Of a stretch of 19,133 nucleotides of DNA, positions 1-6,052 are shown one piece after another; the stretch's first letter is position 1, and every line of letters starts with the position of its first letter. The position numbers and the translations under genes were made by a program. A model generated the notes under the pieces. The model made no database searches and was not told where the DNA came from. It saw nothing but the letters and a program-made list of their open reading frames with translations. The DNA is from UMGS755 sp045597205 (lineage in GTDB: Bacteria > Bacillota > Clostridia > UBA1381 > UBA9506): NCBI GenBank assembly GCA_045597205.1, contig JAZODT010000051.1, positions 1 through 19,133 of the forward strand, written 5' to 3'.

Positions 1-110
1 TGTTCTCTTTTACGAACTTCTGCGATAACGCCGTCTTTTGCGCAGGAACGCTTGAAACGACGCAGGGCACTATCTAAAGATTCGTGATCCTTTAATCTAA
101 TTTCAGACAT
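1..110 (-). CDS. rpsU: 30S ribosomal protein S21 (5' part; cut by window edge)
   Basis: Reading leftward from ATG at 110 gives a protein beginning MSEIRLKDHESLDSALRRF and continuing through KRSCAKDGVIAEVRKRE, which is the typical N-terminal two thirds of bacterial S21. S21 is a small basic protein of the 30S subunit platform near the 3' end of 16S rRNA. About 36 codons are present; the C-terminal part (normally about 20 more residues) lies outside the window. A GGAGGGAGGGA Shine-Dalgarno stretch ends a few bases upstream of the ATG, and a consensus promoter is found about 80 bases further up. In Clostridia rpsU is often followed by a YqeY-like gene, but that cannot be checked here. Confidence 0.95.
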   Translation of the reverse strand, partial: MSEIRLKDHESLDSALRRFKRSCAKDGVIAEVRKRE

Positions 111-189
111 GTTTATTCCCTCCCTCCGGTACTTTGCGTTGGGTTTGATTTGTACTCAAATTCAATAGATGTAAAAAACTACAAATTAT

Positions 190-218
190 ATTATAACAAT
201 TTTAAAGCTGATTGTCAA
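190..218 (-). promoter_or_regulatory. sigma-A promoter of rpsU
   Basis: On the minus strand TTGACA (218-213) is followed by a 17-base spacer and TATAAT (195-190). Both boxes are perfect matches. Transcription should start near 183, giving rpsU an AT-rich leader of about 70 bases. Confidence 0.88.
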
Positions 219-267
219 CAGAATATTTTATATATTTCACAAATTATTCATGAATCTGCCTTTTTAC

Positions 268-783
268 TCACTTTAAAGCCACAAAACGCCACGGCATATT
301 GCGGTATTCCTCTGTTGCATAGCCAATACCAATGCGCGGTGTGGTCTTATATGAAGGTTGCGGACCATCTTCTATCCACAACACATCCCCACCCACCAAA
401 TTTATACCATTATGGGTTTTATCAATCCCCATAGCGTGGGTCAGCTTGCCGGGGCCGTCGTAACGCCCCGCGCCACGAATCAAAACACCTTGGGGCACAT
501 TTTCTTCTCCGCAAATGACATTCATTAAATGATGCATGCCATAACAAAGATACACATAAGCCCAACCGCCTCGACGGTATAAAAGTTCTGTCCGTTTTGT
601 CCGTCCTTTGTGGGCATGACAGGCGGTGTCCTCTTCTGTATAATATGCTTCTGTTTCTGTTATAGGCAGACGCAAAACACCCTCAGGCGTTTTGTGGCAA
701 AGAAATTTACCCAACAAAAGCGGTGCCAGTTCAACAGCATTTTTATCGTAAAAGCTTTGGAGTAACCGTTTGCTCTTTACCAT
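268..783 (-). CDS. mpg: 3-methyladenine DNA glycosylase (AAG/MPG family)
   Basis: Monofunctional base-excision repair glycosylase that removes alkylated purines such as 3-methyladenine from DNA. The 171-residue product carries the family signature TETEAY at 42-47, where E45 aligns with catalytic Glu125 of human AAG and Y47 with the intercalating Tyr127; H56 in TACHAHKGRT aligns with His136. The conserved YVYLCYGMHHLMN segment (76-88) and GPGKLTHAMGI (110-120) complete the fold. It is at the short end for the family (usually about 190-210 residues) but all core motifs are present. Its ATG overlaps the last bases of the upstream nitroreductase gene (TGG TAA inside ATGGTAAAG), so translation is probably coupled. 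No clear terminator follows its stop. Confidence 0.93.
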   Translation of the reverse strand: MVKSKRLLQSFYDKNAVELAPLLLGKFLCHKTPEGVLRLPITETEAYYTEEDTACHAHKGRTKRTELLYRRGGWAYVYLCYGMHHLMNVICGEENVPQGVLIRGAGRYDGPGKLTHAMGIDKTHNGINLVGGDVLWIEDGPQPSYKTTPRIGIGYATEEYRNMPWRFVALK

Positions 784-1301
784 TTTCCATATCCTATGGT
801 TTCTTCAGCGGGTTTTCGGATTTTTTTGCGTACATCTTCTGTTTCGGCATAGCCCATAGCAACCACAAGGCGAACAGGTACATCATCAGGAATGTTTAAC
901 AGCTTTTTAATTTTCTCTTCACGAAAACAACCCATAATACAGGTAGAAATTCCCTGGTCGGAAGCTGCCAGCGTAAGCATCATGGTCACCATCCCAATAT
1001 CCATTTGCGCAAACCGCTGACGGTTACCGCCCACACCCTCTCTTAAGCTGGCCTTTGTTTCGCAAATCACCACAAAGGTGGAAACCTTATCTGCAAATCG
1101 GTTTAAGCCAGCACCTTGCACCATGGGGCGCATGGTTTCTGCCATTTCGTCCTCTACGGCTATTAAACGCCAGGGTTGAGAATTGCAGGCAGAGGGAGAT
1201 AAACAAGCCGTTTCTAAAATTGTTTGCAAAAGTTCACGGGGAACCGGTCTGCCATCATACTGTCGGCAACTTTCACGCTTTAATGCTAAATCTTTAAACA
1301 C
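777..1301 (-). CDS. Nitroreductase-family FMN oxidoreductase
   Basis: The 174-residue product is a small, compact member of the FMN-dependent nitroreductase superfamily. Visible hallmarks are the N-terminal RESCRQYDGRPVPRE (9-23), which contributes to FMN binding; the SPSACNSQPWRLIAV segment (35-49); and the DQGISTCIMGCF turn near 114-125 that corresponds to the glycine-rich FMN-contact region. The physiological substrate cannot be inferred; members reduce nitro compounds, quinones or flavins with NAD(P)H. The start is a GTG at 1301 with AAGGA nine bases upstream. It heads a two-gene unit with mpg, overlapping it by 7 bases, and has its own consensus promoter. An oxidative or nitrosative stress role alongside DNA repair is only an inference from the pairing. 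Confidence 0.88.
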   Translation of the reverse strand: MFKDLALKRESCRQYDGRPVPRELLQTILETACLSPSACNSQPWRLIAVEDEMAETMRPMVQGAGLNRFADKVSTFVVICETKASLREGVGGNRQRFAQMDIGMVTMMLTLAASDQGISTCIMGCFREEKIKKLLNIPDDVPVRLVVAMGYAETEDVRKKIRKPAEETIGYGKW

Positions 1302-1337
1302 AAAAACACATCCTTAATTATTGTAAAACATAAGAAT

Positions 1338-1366
1338 ATTATACTAACTAACAATATAACTGTCAA
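1338..1366 (-). promoter_or_regulatory. sigma-A promoter of the nitroreductase-mpg unit
   Basis: Minus strand TTGACA (1366-1361), 17-base spacer, TATAAT (1343-1338); both boxes are perfect. It lies 37 bases upstream of the GTG start, so the leader is short (about 30 bases). Confidence 0.88.
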
Positions 1367-1439
1367 CAAATTTTACTTTGCATGGAAATGAGCGAATCGG
1401 CAATACTGTTTTTAGAAGAAAACAAACGAGGTCAATACC

Positions 1440-2693
1440 ATGGAAAAATTTATTATTAAAGGACAAAAAAAATTAAACGGCACAATTTCTGTCTCCGGTT
1501 CTAAAAATGCGGCATTGCCTATTTTGGCTGCCTCTTTAATGGCAGACAGTACCATTATGTTAGACTGCGTGCCAGCACTTTCTGACATTTGCGTTATGTG
1601 CGAAATTTTGTCTTGTTTAGGTTGTCAAATTAAAAACGACCAACACCAAATATTAACAATCTCTCCCCAAAACATCAACCGCTATACTGTACCCTATGAA
1701 CTAACAGGCAGACTACGCGGGTCTTTTTTGGTGTTAGGTCCACTTTTAGCCCGCCTTGGCCGGGCAAGAATAGCCCTGCCGGGCGGTTGTCCTATTGGCC
1801 TCCGCCCCATTGACTTACACATAAAAGGGCTTTCTGCTTTAGGTGCCACCTTCAAAAACAATCGCGGCAGCATTGTTGCCACTGCAAAAGAGCTCGTCGG
1901 TGCTAAAATTTATTTAGACTTTCCCAGCGTGGGCGCCACAGAAAACATTCTTTCTGCCGCTGTTTTAGCCAAAGGAAAAACCATCATCGAAAATGCCGCC
2001 ACCGAGCCGGAAATTGTAGATTTAGCCAATTTTTTATGTGGTATGGGGGCACAAATTTGCGGCGCCGGTTCTGACACCATAACCATTATCGGTGTTACAC
2101 AGCTTACAGGAACCCGTTACAGCATTATGCCTGACCGGATTGAAGCCGGTACCCTTTTGCTTGCTGCCGCCATTACCGGCGGACAGGTTACTGTTACCGG
2201 TGTTGCACCCGATGATGTAAAACCTCTCATTGCCAAACTGCAAGAAATGCAAATTCCTCTCACAACGCACAAAAATTCCATAACCATAAACCCACGAAGC
2301 ACCATGCGCGCTGTGGATATTAAAACCATGCCCTTTCCTGGATTTCCCACAGATATGCAAGCGCCTATGACGGCGCTTTTATCCCTTGCTGAAGGCACGG
2401 GCATGATTACCGAAACAGTTTTTGAAAATCGTTTTCTGCATGCTGGAGAATTGTGCCGTATGGGTGCTTCTATTAAAATTTCCGGCAGAAACGCTGTCAT
2501 CGAAGGCAAGAAAAACCTTACCGGCACAAAAGTAAAAGCCACAGACCTGCGTGCCGGTGCTGCATTGGTGCTTGCCGGCCTGGCTGCCCGTGGCGATACT
2601 GAAATTTCAGATATTTATCACATTGACCGTGGTTATGCCTCTTTAGAAAAAAAGTTACAAAGCCTCGGTGCCGATATAGAGCGTTTGCCTTAA
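1440..2693 (+). CDS. murA: UDP-N-acetylglucosamine 1-carboxyvinyltransferase (MurA)
   Basis: Catalyses the first committed step of peptidoglycan synthesis, transferring enolpyruvate from PEP to UDP-GlcNAc in the cytoplasm. The product has 417 residues, the usual length. SGSKNAALP (20-27) supplies K22 and N23; the flexible active-site loop LPGGCPIGLRP holds C117, the residue alkylated by fosfomycin, so the Cys form is present; FPTDMQAPM gives D305; HIDRGY gives R397. Two inside-out alpha/beta domains are therefore intact. The ATG at 1440 has GAGG eight bases upstream. It stands alone on the plus strand between two minus-strand units and ends by overlapping the stop of trxB. Many Clostridia carry two murA paralogues; which one this is cannot be told here. 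A weak promoter may lie around 1377-1410, but I could not make a firm call. Confidence 0.96.
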   Translation: MEKFIIKGQKKLNGTISVSGSKNAALPILAASLMADSTIMLDCVPALSDICVMCEILSCLGCQIKNDQHQILTISPQNINRYTVPYELTGRLRGSFLVLGPLLARLGRARIALPGGCPIGLRPIDLHIKGLSALGATFKNNRGSIVATAKELVGAKIYLDFPSVGATENILSAAVLAKGKTIIENAATEPEIVDLANFLCGMGAQICGAGSDTITIIGVTQLTGTRYSIMPDRIEAGTLLLAAAITGGQVTVTGVAPDDVKPLIAKLQEMQIPLTTHKNSITINPRSTMRAVDIKTMPFPGFPTDMQAPMTALLSLAEGTGMITETVFENRFLHAGELCRMGASIKISGRNAVIEGKKNLTGTKVKATDLRAGAALVLAGLAARGDTEISDIYHIDRGYASLEKKLQSLGADIERLP

Positions 2694-3604
2694 AGACTCT
2701 CAATATATTTAAGAGCAGAATAGGCTGCCACAGCACCGTCTGCCGCAGCCGTAATCACCTGCCGCAAAGGCTTTTGGCGCAAATCACCGGCGGCAAAAAC
2801 ACCAGGGATTTCTGTTTTCATTTCTTCATCTGTTTCCACATAACCGTCGGTTGTCAGTTGTAATTCGCCCTTCAGCAGTTCTGTGTTGGGTTGTGTACCC
2901 ACCGCTACAAAAACACCATTAACAGAAAGCTCAGCTTCATCCCCTGTGACCACATTGGAAATGAGTACAGTTTCAACCGCATTGGTGCCTTTTATTTCCT
3001 TTACAACAGAAGAAAGCACCAGTTCAACATTTTCCAGCCTTTTCACCTGTTCTACGAGCGTCTGCACACCCCGAAACGCATCCCTACGGTGAATTAAATA
3101 CACCTTTTGGCAATATTTTGCCAAAAACAAAGCATCTTCTAAAGCCGTATCGCCGCCGCCCACCACAGCCACGGTTTTGTTCTTATACAACGCCCCGTCA
3201 CAGGTGGCACAATAGGAAACCCCTCTGCCACGGAAAGCCTCTTCCCCAGGCACACCTAATGTGCGGGGTTGGGCACCCATACAAGCGATAAAGGCTTTTG
3301 CCGTGAGCACACCTTTCGCCGTGGTTATTGTTTTAACATCGCCGGATAAATCCAGCACCTTAATTTCTTCATATTTTATTTCGGCACCGGCATCTTTTGC
3401 CTGCTGCTCCATATTCATGGCTAGCGTAATGGCATCCACCCCACCAGGAAAACCAAGATAATTTTCCAGCGTTGTGGTGGTGGACATTTGTCCGCCGGCG
3501 AACATTTTTTCTAACAAAAGACAAGAAAGGCCTGACCGTGCTGCATATAAAGCCGCATTGAGTCCGGCAGGACCGCCGCCGGCAATAATTACATCATAAT
3601 CCAT
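2690..3604 (-). CDS. trxB: Thioredoxin-disulfide reductase
   Basis: FAD flavoprotein that passes electrons from NADPH to thioredoxin. The 304-residue product has the FAD-binding GGGPAG near 9-14, the redox-active CATC pair (C132 and C135) followed by DGALYKNK, the NADPH-binding GGGDTA at about 149-154, and the C-terminal GVFAAGDLR flavin motif. Length and domain order are those of the low-molecular-weight bacterial enzyme. The ORF is open six codons upstream, but I place the start at MDYDVI (3604) because GAGGAG lies seven bases in front of it, inside the last codons of the preceding DUF4364 gene. Only one base separates the two genes, so they are almost certainly co-translated. Its stop shares bases with the stop of convergent murA. 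Confidence 0.95.
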   Translation of the reverse strand: MDYDVIIAGGGPAGLNAALYAARSGLSCLLLEKMFAGGQMSTTTTLENYLGFPGGVDAITLAMNMEQQAKDAGAEIKYEEIKVLDLSGDVKTITTAKGVLTAKAFIACMGAQPRTLGVPGEEAFRGRGVSYCATCDGALYKNKTVAVVGGGDTALEDALFLAKYCQKVYLIHRRDAFRGVQTLVEQVKRLENVELVLSSVVKEIKGTNAVETVLISNVVTGDEAELSVNGVFVAVGTQPNTELLKGELQLTTDGYVETDEEMKTEIPGVFAAGDLRQKPLRQVITAAADGAVAAYSALKYIESL

Positions 3605-3605
3605 T

Positions 3606-4169
3606 TTAGTTCTCCTCAACATCCAATTCTAACAATGCCGAAAGCTTTTCATAAAAATCATAAGGGTCTTCACGGAAGGCACGGCACATAGCAAGAGCAC
3701 GCTTTTTGCTGCCTGCAAATAAAGAAAGGACAAGCAATGAATTTTTCCCTTCCTTTAATTCCAATTCTGCACAAAACATACCGTCACCCACCGGCTTCAC
3801 ATCACAACGGATAGCTTTGCGGCTAGTTTCATTTTTATAATATTGGTCGATGGCATCTTTTAAACTGTTTTTCACGCTGGCTAAGAGTTTATTTTCAAAC
3901 ATAGTAATCATATCTTCGCCGGAACTTGTCAGCACATATTTATCCATTTCATCACGCCACACAGTTTTGATATGGTTTTCGTTCAAAAGCTCTTCAATCA
4001 CATTGCAAAGCTCTAAAAAATCCACACTGGTGCCCTCTAACATGCAATGTTTTAACTCCACATCACTGACGGGAATATCCGCATAAAAGAGGACATATAA
4101 AATAGCCAGTTTAATTTCTACCGGGTCTTTTAATCTATAATATACATTTTCCCAAATATTCTTTTTCAT
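3606..4169 (-). CDS. DUF4364 family protein
   Basis: A 187-residue cytoplasmic protein that resembles the DUF4364 family, which is widespread in Clostridia and has no established function. The N-terminal part (DPVEIKLAILYVLFYADIPVSDVEL and on to about residue 85) looks like a winged-helix fold of the kind seen in PadR- or MarR-like regulators, including a VWRDEMDKYVLTSSGEDMI stretch that resembles a wing and a following helix. The C-terminal half is mixed alpha/beta. The start is placed at MKKNIW (4169) because AAAGGAG lies six bases upstream; an in-frame ATG at 4187 has poor spacing. It lies directly upstream of trxB with a one-base gap, so a role in regulating or supporting redox metabolism is conceivable but unproven. 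Confidence 0.8.
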   Translation of the reverse strand: MKKNIWENVYYRLKDPVEIKLAILYVLFYADIPVSDVELKHCMLEGTSVDFLELCNVIEELLNENHIKTVWRDEMDKYVLTSSGEDMITMFENKLLASVKNSLKDAIDQYYKNETSRKAIRCDVKPVGDGMFCAELELKEGKNSLLVLSLFAGSKKRALAMCRAFREDPYDFYEKLSALLELDVEEN

Positions 4170-4245
4170 ACGAAACTCCTTTTCCATTTACTCCATTATT
4201 ACTTTATCATATTTTCCCACATAAAGCAATAAAAAAACTACGATA

Positions 4246-4274
4246 TTGAAATGATTTACCATTTATGATATAAT
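4246..4274 (+). promoter_or_regulatory. sigma-A promoter of the rRNA methyltransferase-tadA unit
   Basis: TTGAAA (4246-4251), 17-base spacer, TATAAT (4269-4274). It lies 45 bases upstream of the ATG at 4319, in the divergent region shared with the DUF4364 gene. Confidence 0.82.
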
Positions 4275-4318
4275 GATTATGTTTAAATTTTTACTTTTAA
4301 AAATCCCCGGAGGTCAAT

Positions 4319-5092
4319 ATGATACAAGAAATTTTGGGTGCTAACCACCCCATTATAAAAAAAGTTGCCAGTTTAAAAGAAAAAAAATATCGGGAGCGGT
4401 ACGGCGAATTTCTGGTAGAGGGTGCTATGTCCGTTTTATGGGCGTTAGATTCTGCCTACGAAGTAAAAGCCGTTATCATCAGCACCGATTTCATATTGCC
4501 CGACGGTTTTGAGCAAAAGCTTGAAAACCAAACGGTTTACCTTGTGCCCCCCCATTTGTTTGCCAAAATGGCTGACACTAAAACCCCGCAGGGTATTTTG
4601 TGCACCTGCACTCTGCCCTCAGCTCAAGCTTTACCCGAGAAAGGTTTATACCTATACTTAGACCGAGTTCGTGACCCCGGTAACGTGGGGTCTATCATCC
4701 GTTCGGCTGATGCGATGGGTTTTAACGGCGTGTTACTTTCCCCTGAAAGTGTGGACCCTTTTAACCCCAAGTTAGTGCGCTCTACCATGGGTTCTTTATT
4801 TCACATTGATATTTATACCGAGATAGATTATGATGCACTTTGCACTTTAAAAAAGCAGGGCTTTTCCTTTGCTGTTTCTGCCCTGACGGAAAACAGCATT
4901 GCCTCTAGTAATTGGCAACCATCTGTAAATACCATTATTGCCGTAGGAAATGAAGCACAAGGCGTTTCAAACGAAACCCTTTCTTTGGCTGATACCGTTG
5001 TGAAAATTCCCATGGCCGGCAGCGCCGAATCCTTAAATGTTGCGGCCGCCGCGGCCATTTTAATGTATGAAACCGGCGTAAAAAAACAATAA
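4319..5092 (+). CDS. TrmH/SpoU-family RNA 2'-O-methyltransferase
   Basis: SAM-dependent 2'-O-ribose methyltransferase of the SPOUT superfamily, most likely acting on 23S rRNA (RlmB/TsnR-like). The 257-residue product has a short N-terminal substrate-binding domain (ILGANHPIIKKVASLKEKKYR, FLVEGAMSV) and the three SpoU motifs: DRVRDPGNVGSIIRSA (115-130, with N122 and R128), DPFNPKLVRSTMGSLF (146-161), and IIAVGNEAQGVS with PMAGSAESLNVAAAAAI (206-247), which build the knotted SAM pocket. Start at ATG 4319, with CCGGAGG seven bases ahead. It is followed after 14 bases by tadA, so the pair forms a small RNA-modification unit. The exact nucleotide modified cannot be deduced. Confidence 0.92.
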   Translation: MIQEILGANHPIIKKVASLKEKKYRERYGEFLVEGAMSVLWALDSAYEVKAVIISTDFILPDGFEQKLENQTVYLVPPHLFAKMADTKTPQGILCTCTLPSAQALPEKGLYLYLDRVRDPGNVGSIIRSADAMGFNGVLLSPESVDPFNPKLVRSTMGSLFHIDIYTEIDYDALCTLKKQGFSFAVSALTENSIASSNWQPSVNTIIAVGNEAQGVSNETLSLADTVVKIPMAGSAESLNVAAAAAILMYETGVKKQ

Positions 5093-5106
5093 AGGAATGG
5101 GATGTC

Positions 5107-5538
5107 ATGATAAATCCATTTATGCAAGAAGCCATAAAAGAAGCACAAAGAGCCGCCGCTATGGGTGAAGTGCCTGTTGGTGCGGTTTTGGTGAAAGATG
5201 AAAAAATCCTGTTCCGTGCTCATAATGTAACAGAGCAGAAACAGGACATACTTTCGCATGCCGAAATGCTGGTGATGAAAGAAGCTCTCCAAAAACTGGG
5301 CACCAAACGGCTCACCGGTTGTTCTTTATATGTCACCTTAGAGCCTTGCCCCATGTGTGCCGGTGCCATTTTACTGGCAAGGCCAGACCGGGTATATTTC
5401 GGCGCTTATGACTATGCCAACGGCGCCTGTGGCGGCAAAAACGATTTGCTGACAAACGCACCTATTGAGGTATATGGCGGCATTATGGAAGAACCTTGCA
5501 CCAATATAATAAAAACTTTTTTTCAAAGCCTTCGATAA
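5107..5538 (+). CDS. tadA: tRNA-specific adenosine deaminase TadA
   Basis: Zinc enzyme that converts A34 to inosine at the wobble position of tRNA-Arg(ACG), needed to read CGN codons. The 143-residue product shows the complete cytidine/adenosine deaminase signature: HAEMLVMKEA with zinc ligand H51 and proton shuttle E53, and EPCPMCAGAIL with zinc ligands C81 and C84. The RVYFGAYDYANGACGG segment (95-110) is typical of TadA rather than of nucleoside deaminases. Start at ATG 5107, preceded by AAAGGA soon after the stop of the methyltransferase gene. Its last 16 bases overlap the end of the opposing small membrane-protein gene, and a hairpin spans the overlap. Confidence 0.95.
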   Translation: MINPFMQEAIKEAQRAAAMGEVPVGAVLVKDEKILFRAHNVTEQKQDILSHAEMLVMKEALQKLGTKRLTGCSLYVTLEPCPMCAGAILLARPDRVYFGAYDYANGACGGKNDLLTNAPIEVYGGIMEEPCTNIIKTFFQSLR

Positions 5539-5882
5539 GGCTTTTCTTCTTTTGTACAGGAAACAGAAACTAAAGGCCATTTGCCTTTTATGTTCTCAAT
5601 TAACAGATTCAATTCTTCTTCTTTTGCACGCAACACATAAAAAACTAAAACTTCCTCTCCGTTTTCCCCTTGCTCTTCTGCCATGTGAAATGCCCAACCA
5701 CAACTTTCTAATATGTCTTTGGCATAAACCTCTACGGCTTCTTTTTCTTTTGCAGAAAAAATCGATAATCTATAAAGCATTTCTCCCTTTTGTCTGCTTT
5801 TAAAATAGCCTGCCAACAAAACAGCTGTCCCTGCCGCAAAACCTAAAATCCATTTCAATCTGTTCTTTTGTTTCTGTTCCAT
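5523..5882 (-). CDS. Small single-pass membrane protein, function unknown
   Basis: I do not recognise the family. The 119-residue product begins with a basic stretch (MEQKQKNRLK), then one hydrophobic segment (about residues 11-27, ILGFAAGTAVLLAGYF), then a soluble, acidic C-terminal domain of about 85 residues with alternating beta and helix character, ending EEKPYRRL. This suggests a cytoplasmic or extracytoplasmic domain tethered by an N-terminal anchor; no signal peptidase site is obvious. I chose the start at 5882 because GAGGGG lies six bases upstream; an ATG two codons earlier sits directly against that site, and the open frame further upstream is unsupported. It has its own promoter and is divergent from ftsK and convergent with tadA. 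Confidence 0.7.
   Translation of the reverse strand: MEQKQKNRLKWILGFAAGTAVLLAGYFKSRQKGEMLYRLSIFSAKEKEAVEVYAKDILESCGWAFHMAEEQGENGEEVLVFYVLRAKEEELNLLIENIKGKWPLVSVSCTKEEKPYRRL
5525..5552. terminator. Hairpin at the tadA / small membrane protein convergence
   Basis: AAAGCCTT (5525-5532), loop CGAT, AAGGCTTT (5537-5544), followed on the plus strand by a T-rich TCTTCTTTTG. It sits inside the 3' ends of both convergent genes. The T tract suits tadA termination; the minus-strand side lacks a U tract. Confidence 0.5.
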
Positions 5883-5907
5883 TTTCATCCCCTCTTTTCT
5901 ACTTGCT

Positions 5908-5936
5908 ATGGTAGCATAAAAGACATTTTCTGTCAA
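5908..5936 (-). promoter_or_regulatory. sigma-A promoter of the small membrane protein gene
   Basis: Minus strand TTGACA (5936-5931), 17-base spacer, TACCAT (5913-5908). The -35 is perfect and the -10 matches at four of six positions. It lies 26 bases upstream of the chosen start at 5882, which supports that start over the longer frame running through the promoter. Confidence 0.75.
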
Positions 5937-5971
5937 GAAAACCACTTTTCTGCACAATATTAAAAAAATAC

Positions 5972-6000
5972 TGGAAAACTGGACAAAACTATGTTATACT
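5972..6000 (+). promoter_or_regulatory. Candidate promoter of the ftsK-ygiQ-folD operon
   Basis: TGGAAA (5972-5977), 17-base spacer, TATACT (5995-6000). The -10 is good and the -35 matches at four of six positions. It lies about 50 bases upstream of the ftsK ATG. Confidence 0.45.
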
Positions 6001-6052
6001 TATTAATAGGTATGCTTAATTATGATTTTTATACAAAGGAGTTTCGATATAT

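Noticed and set aside
150..434. Open plus-strand frame of 94 codons
   Set aside because: It runs antisense through the rpsU promoter and the 3' end of mpg, has no ribosome site and its composition is that of a shadow frame.
2034..2542. Long minus-strand open frames inside murA
   Set aside because: They are antisense to a clearly conserved gene, with no ribosome sites and no family resemblance.
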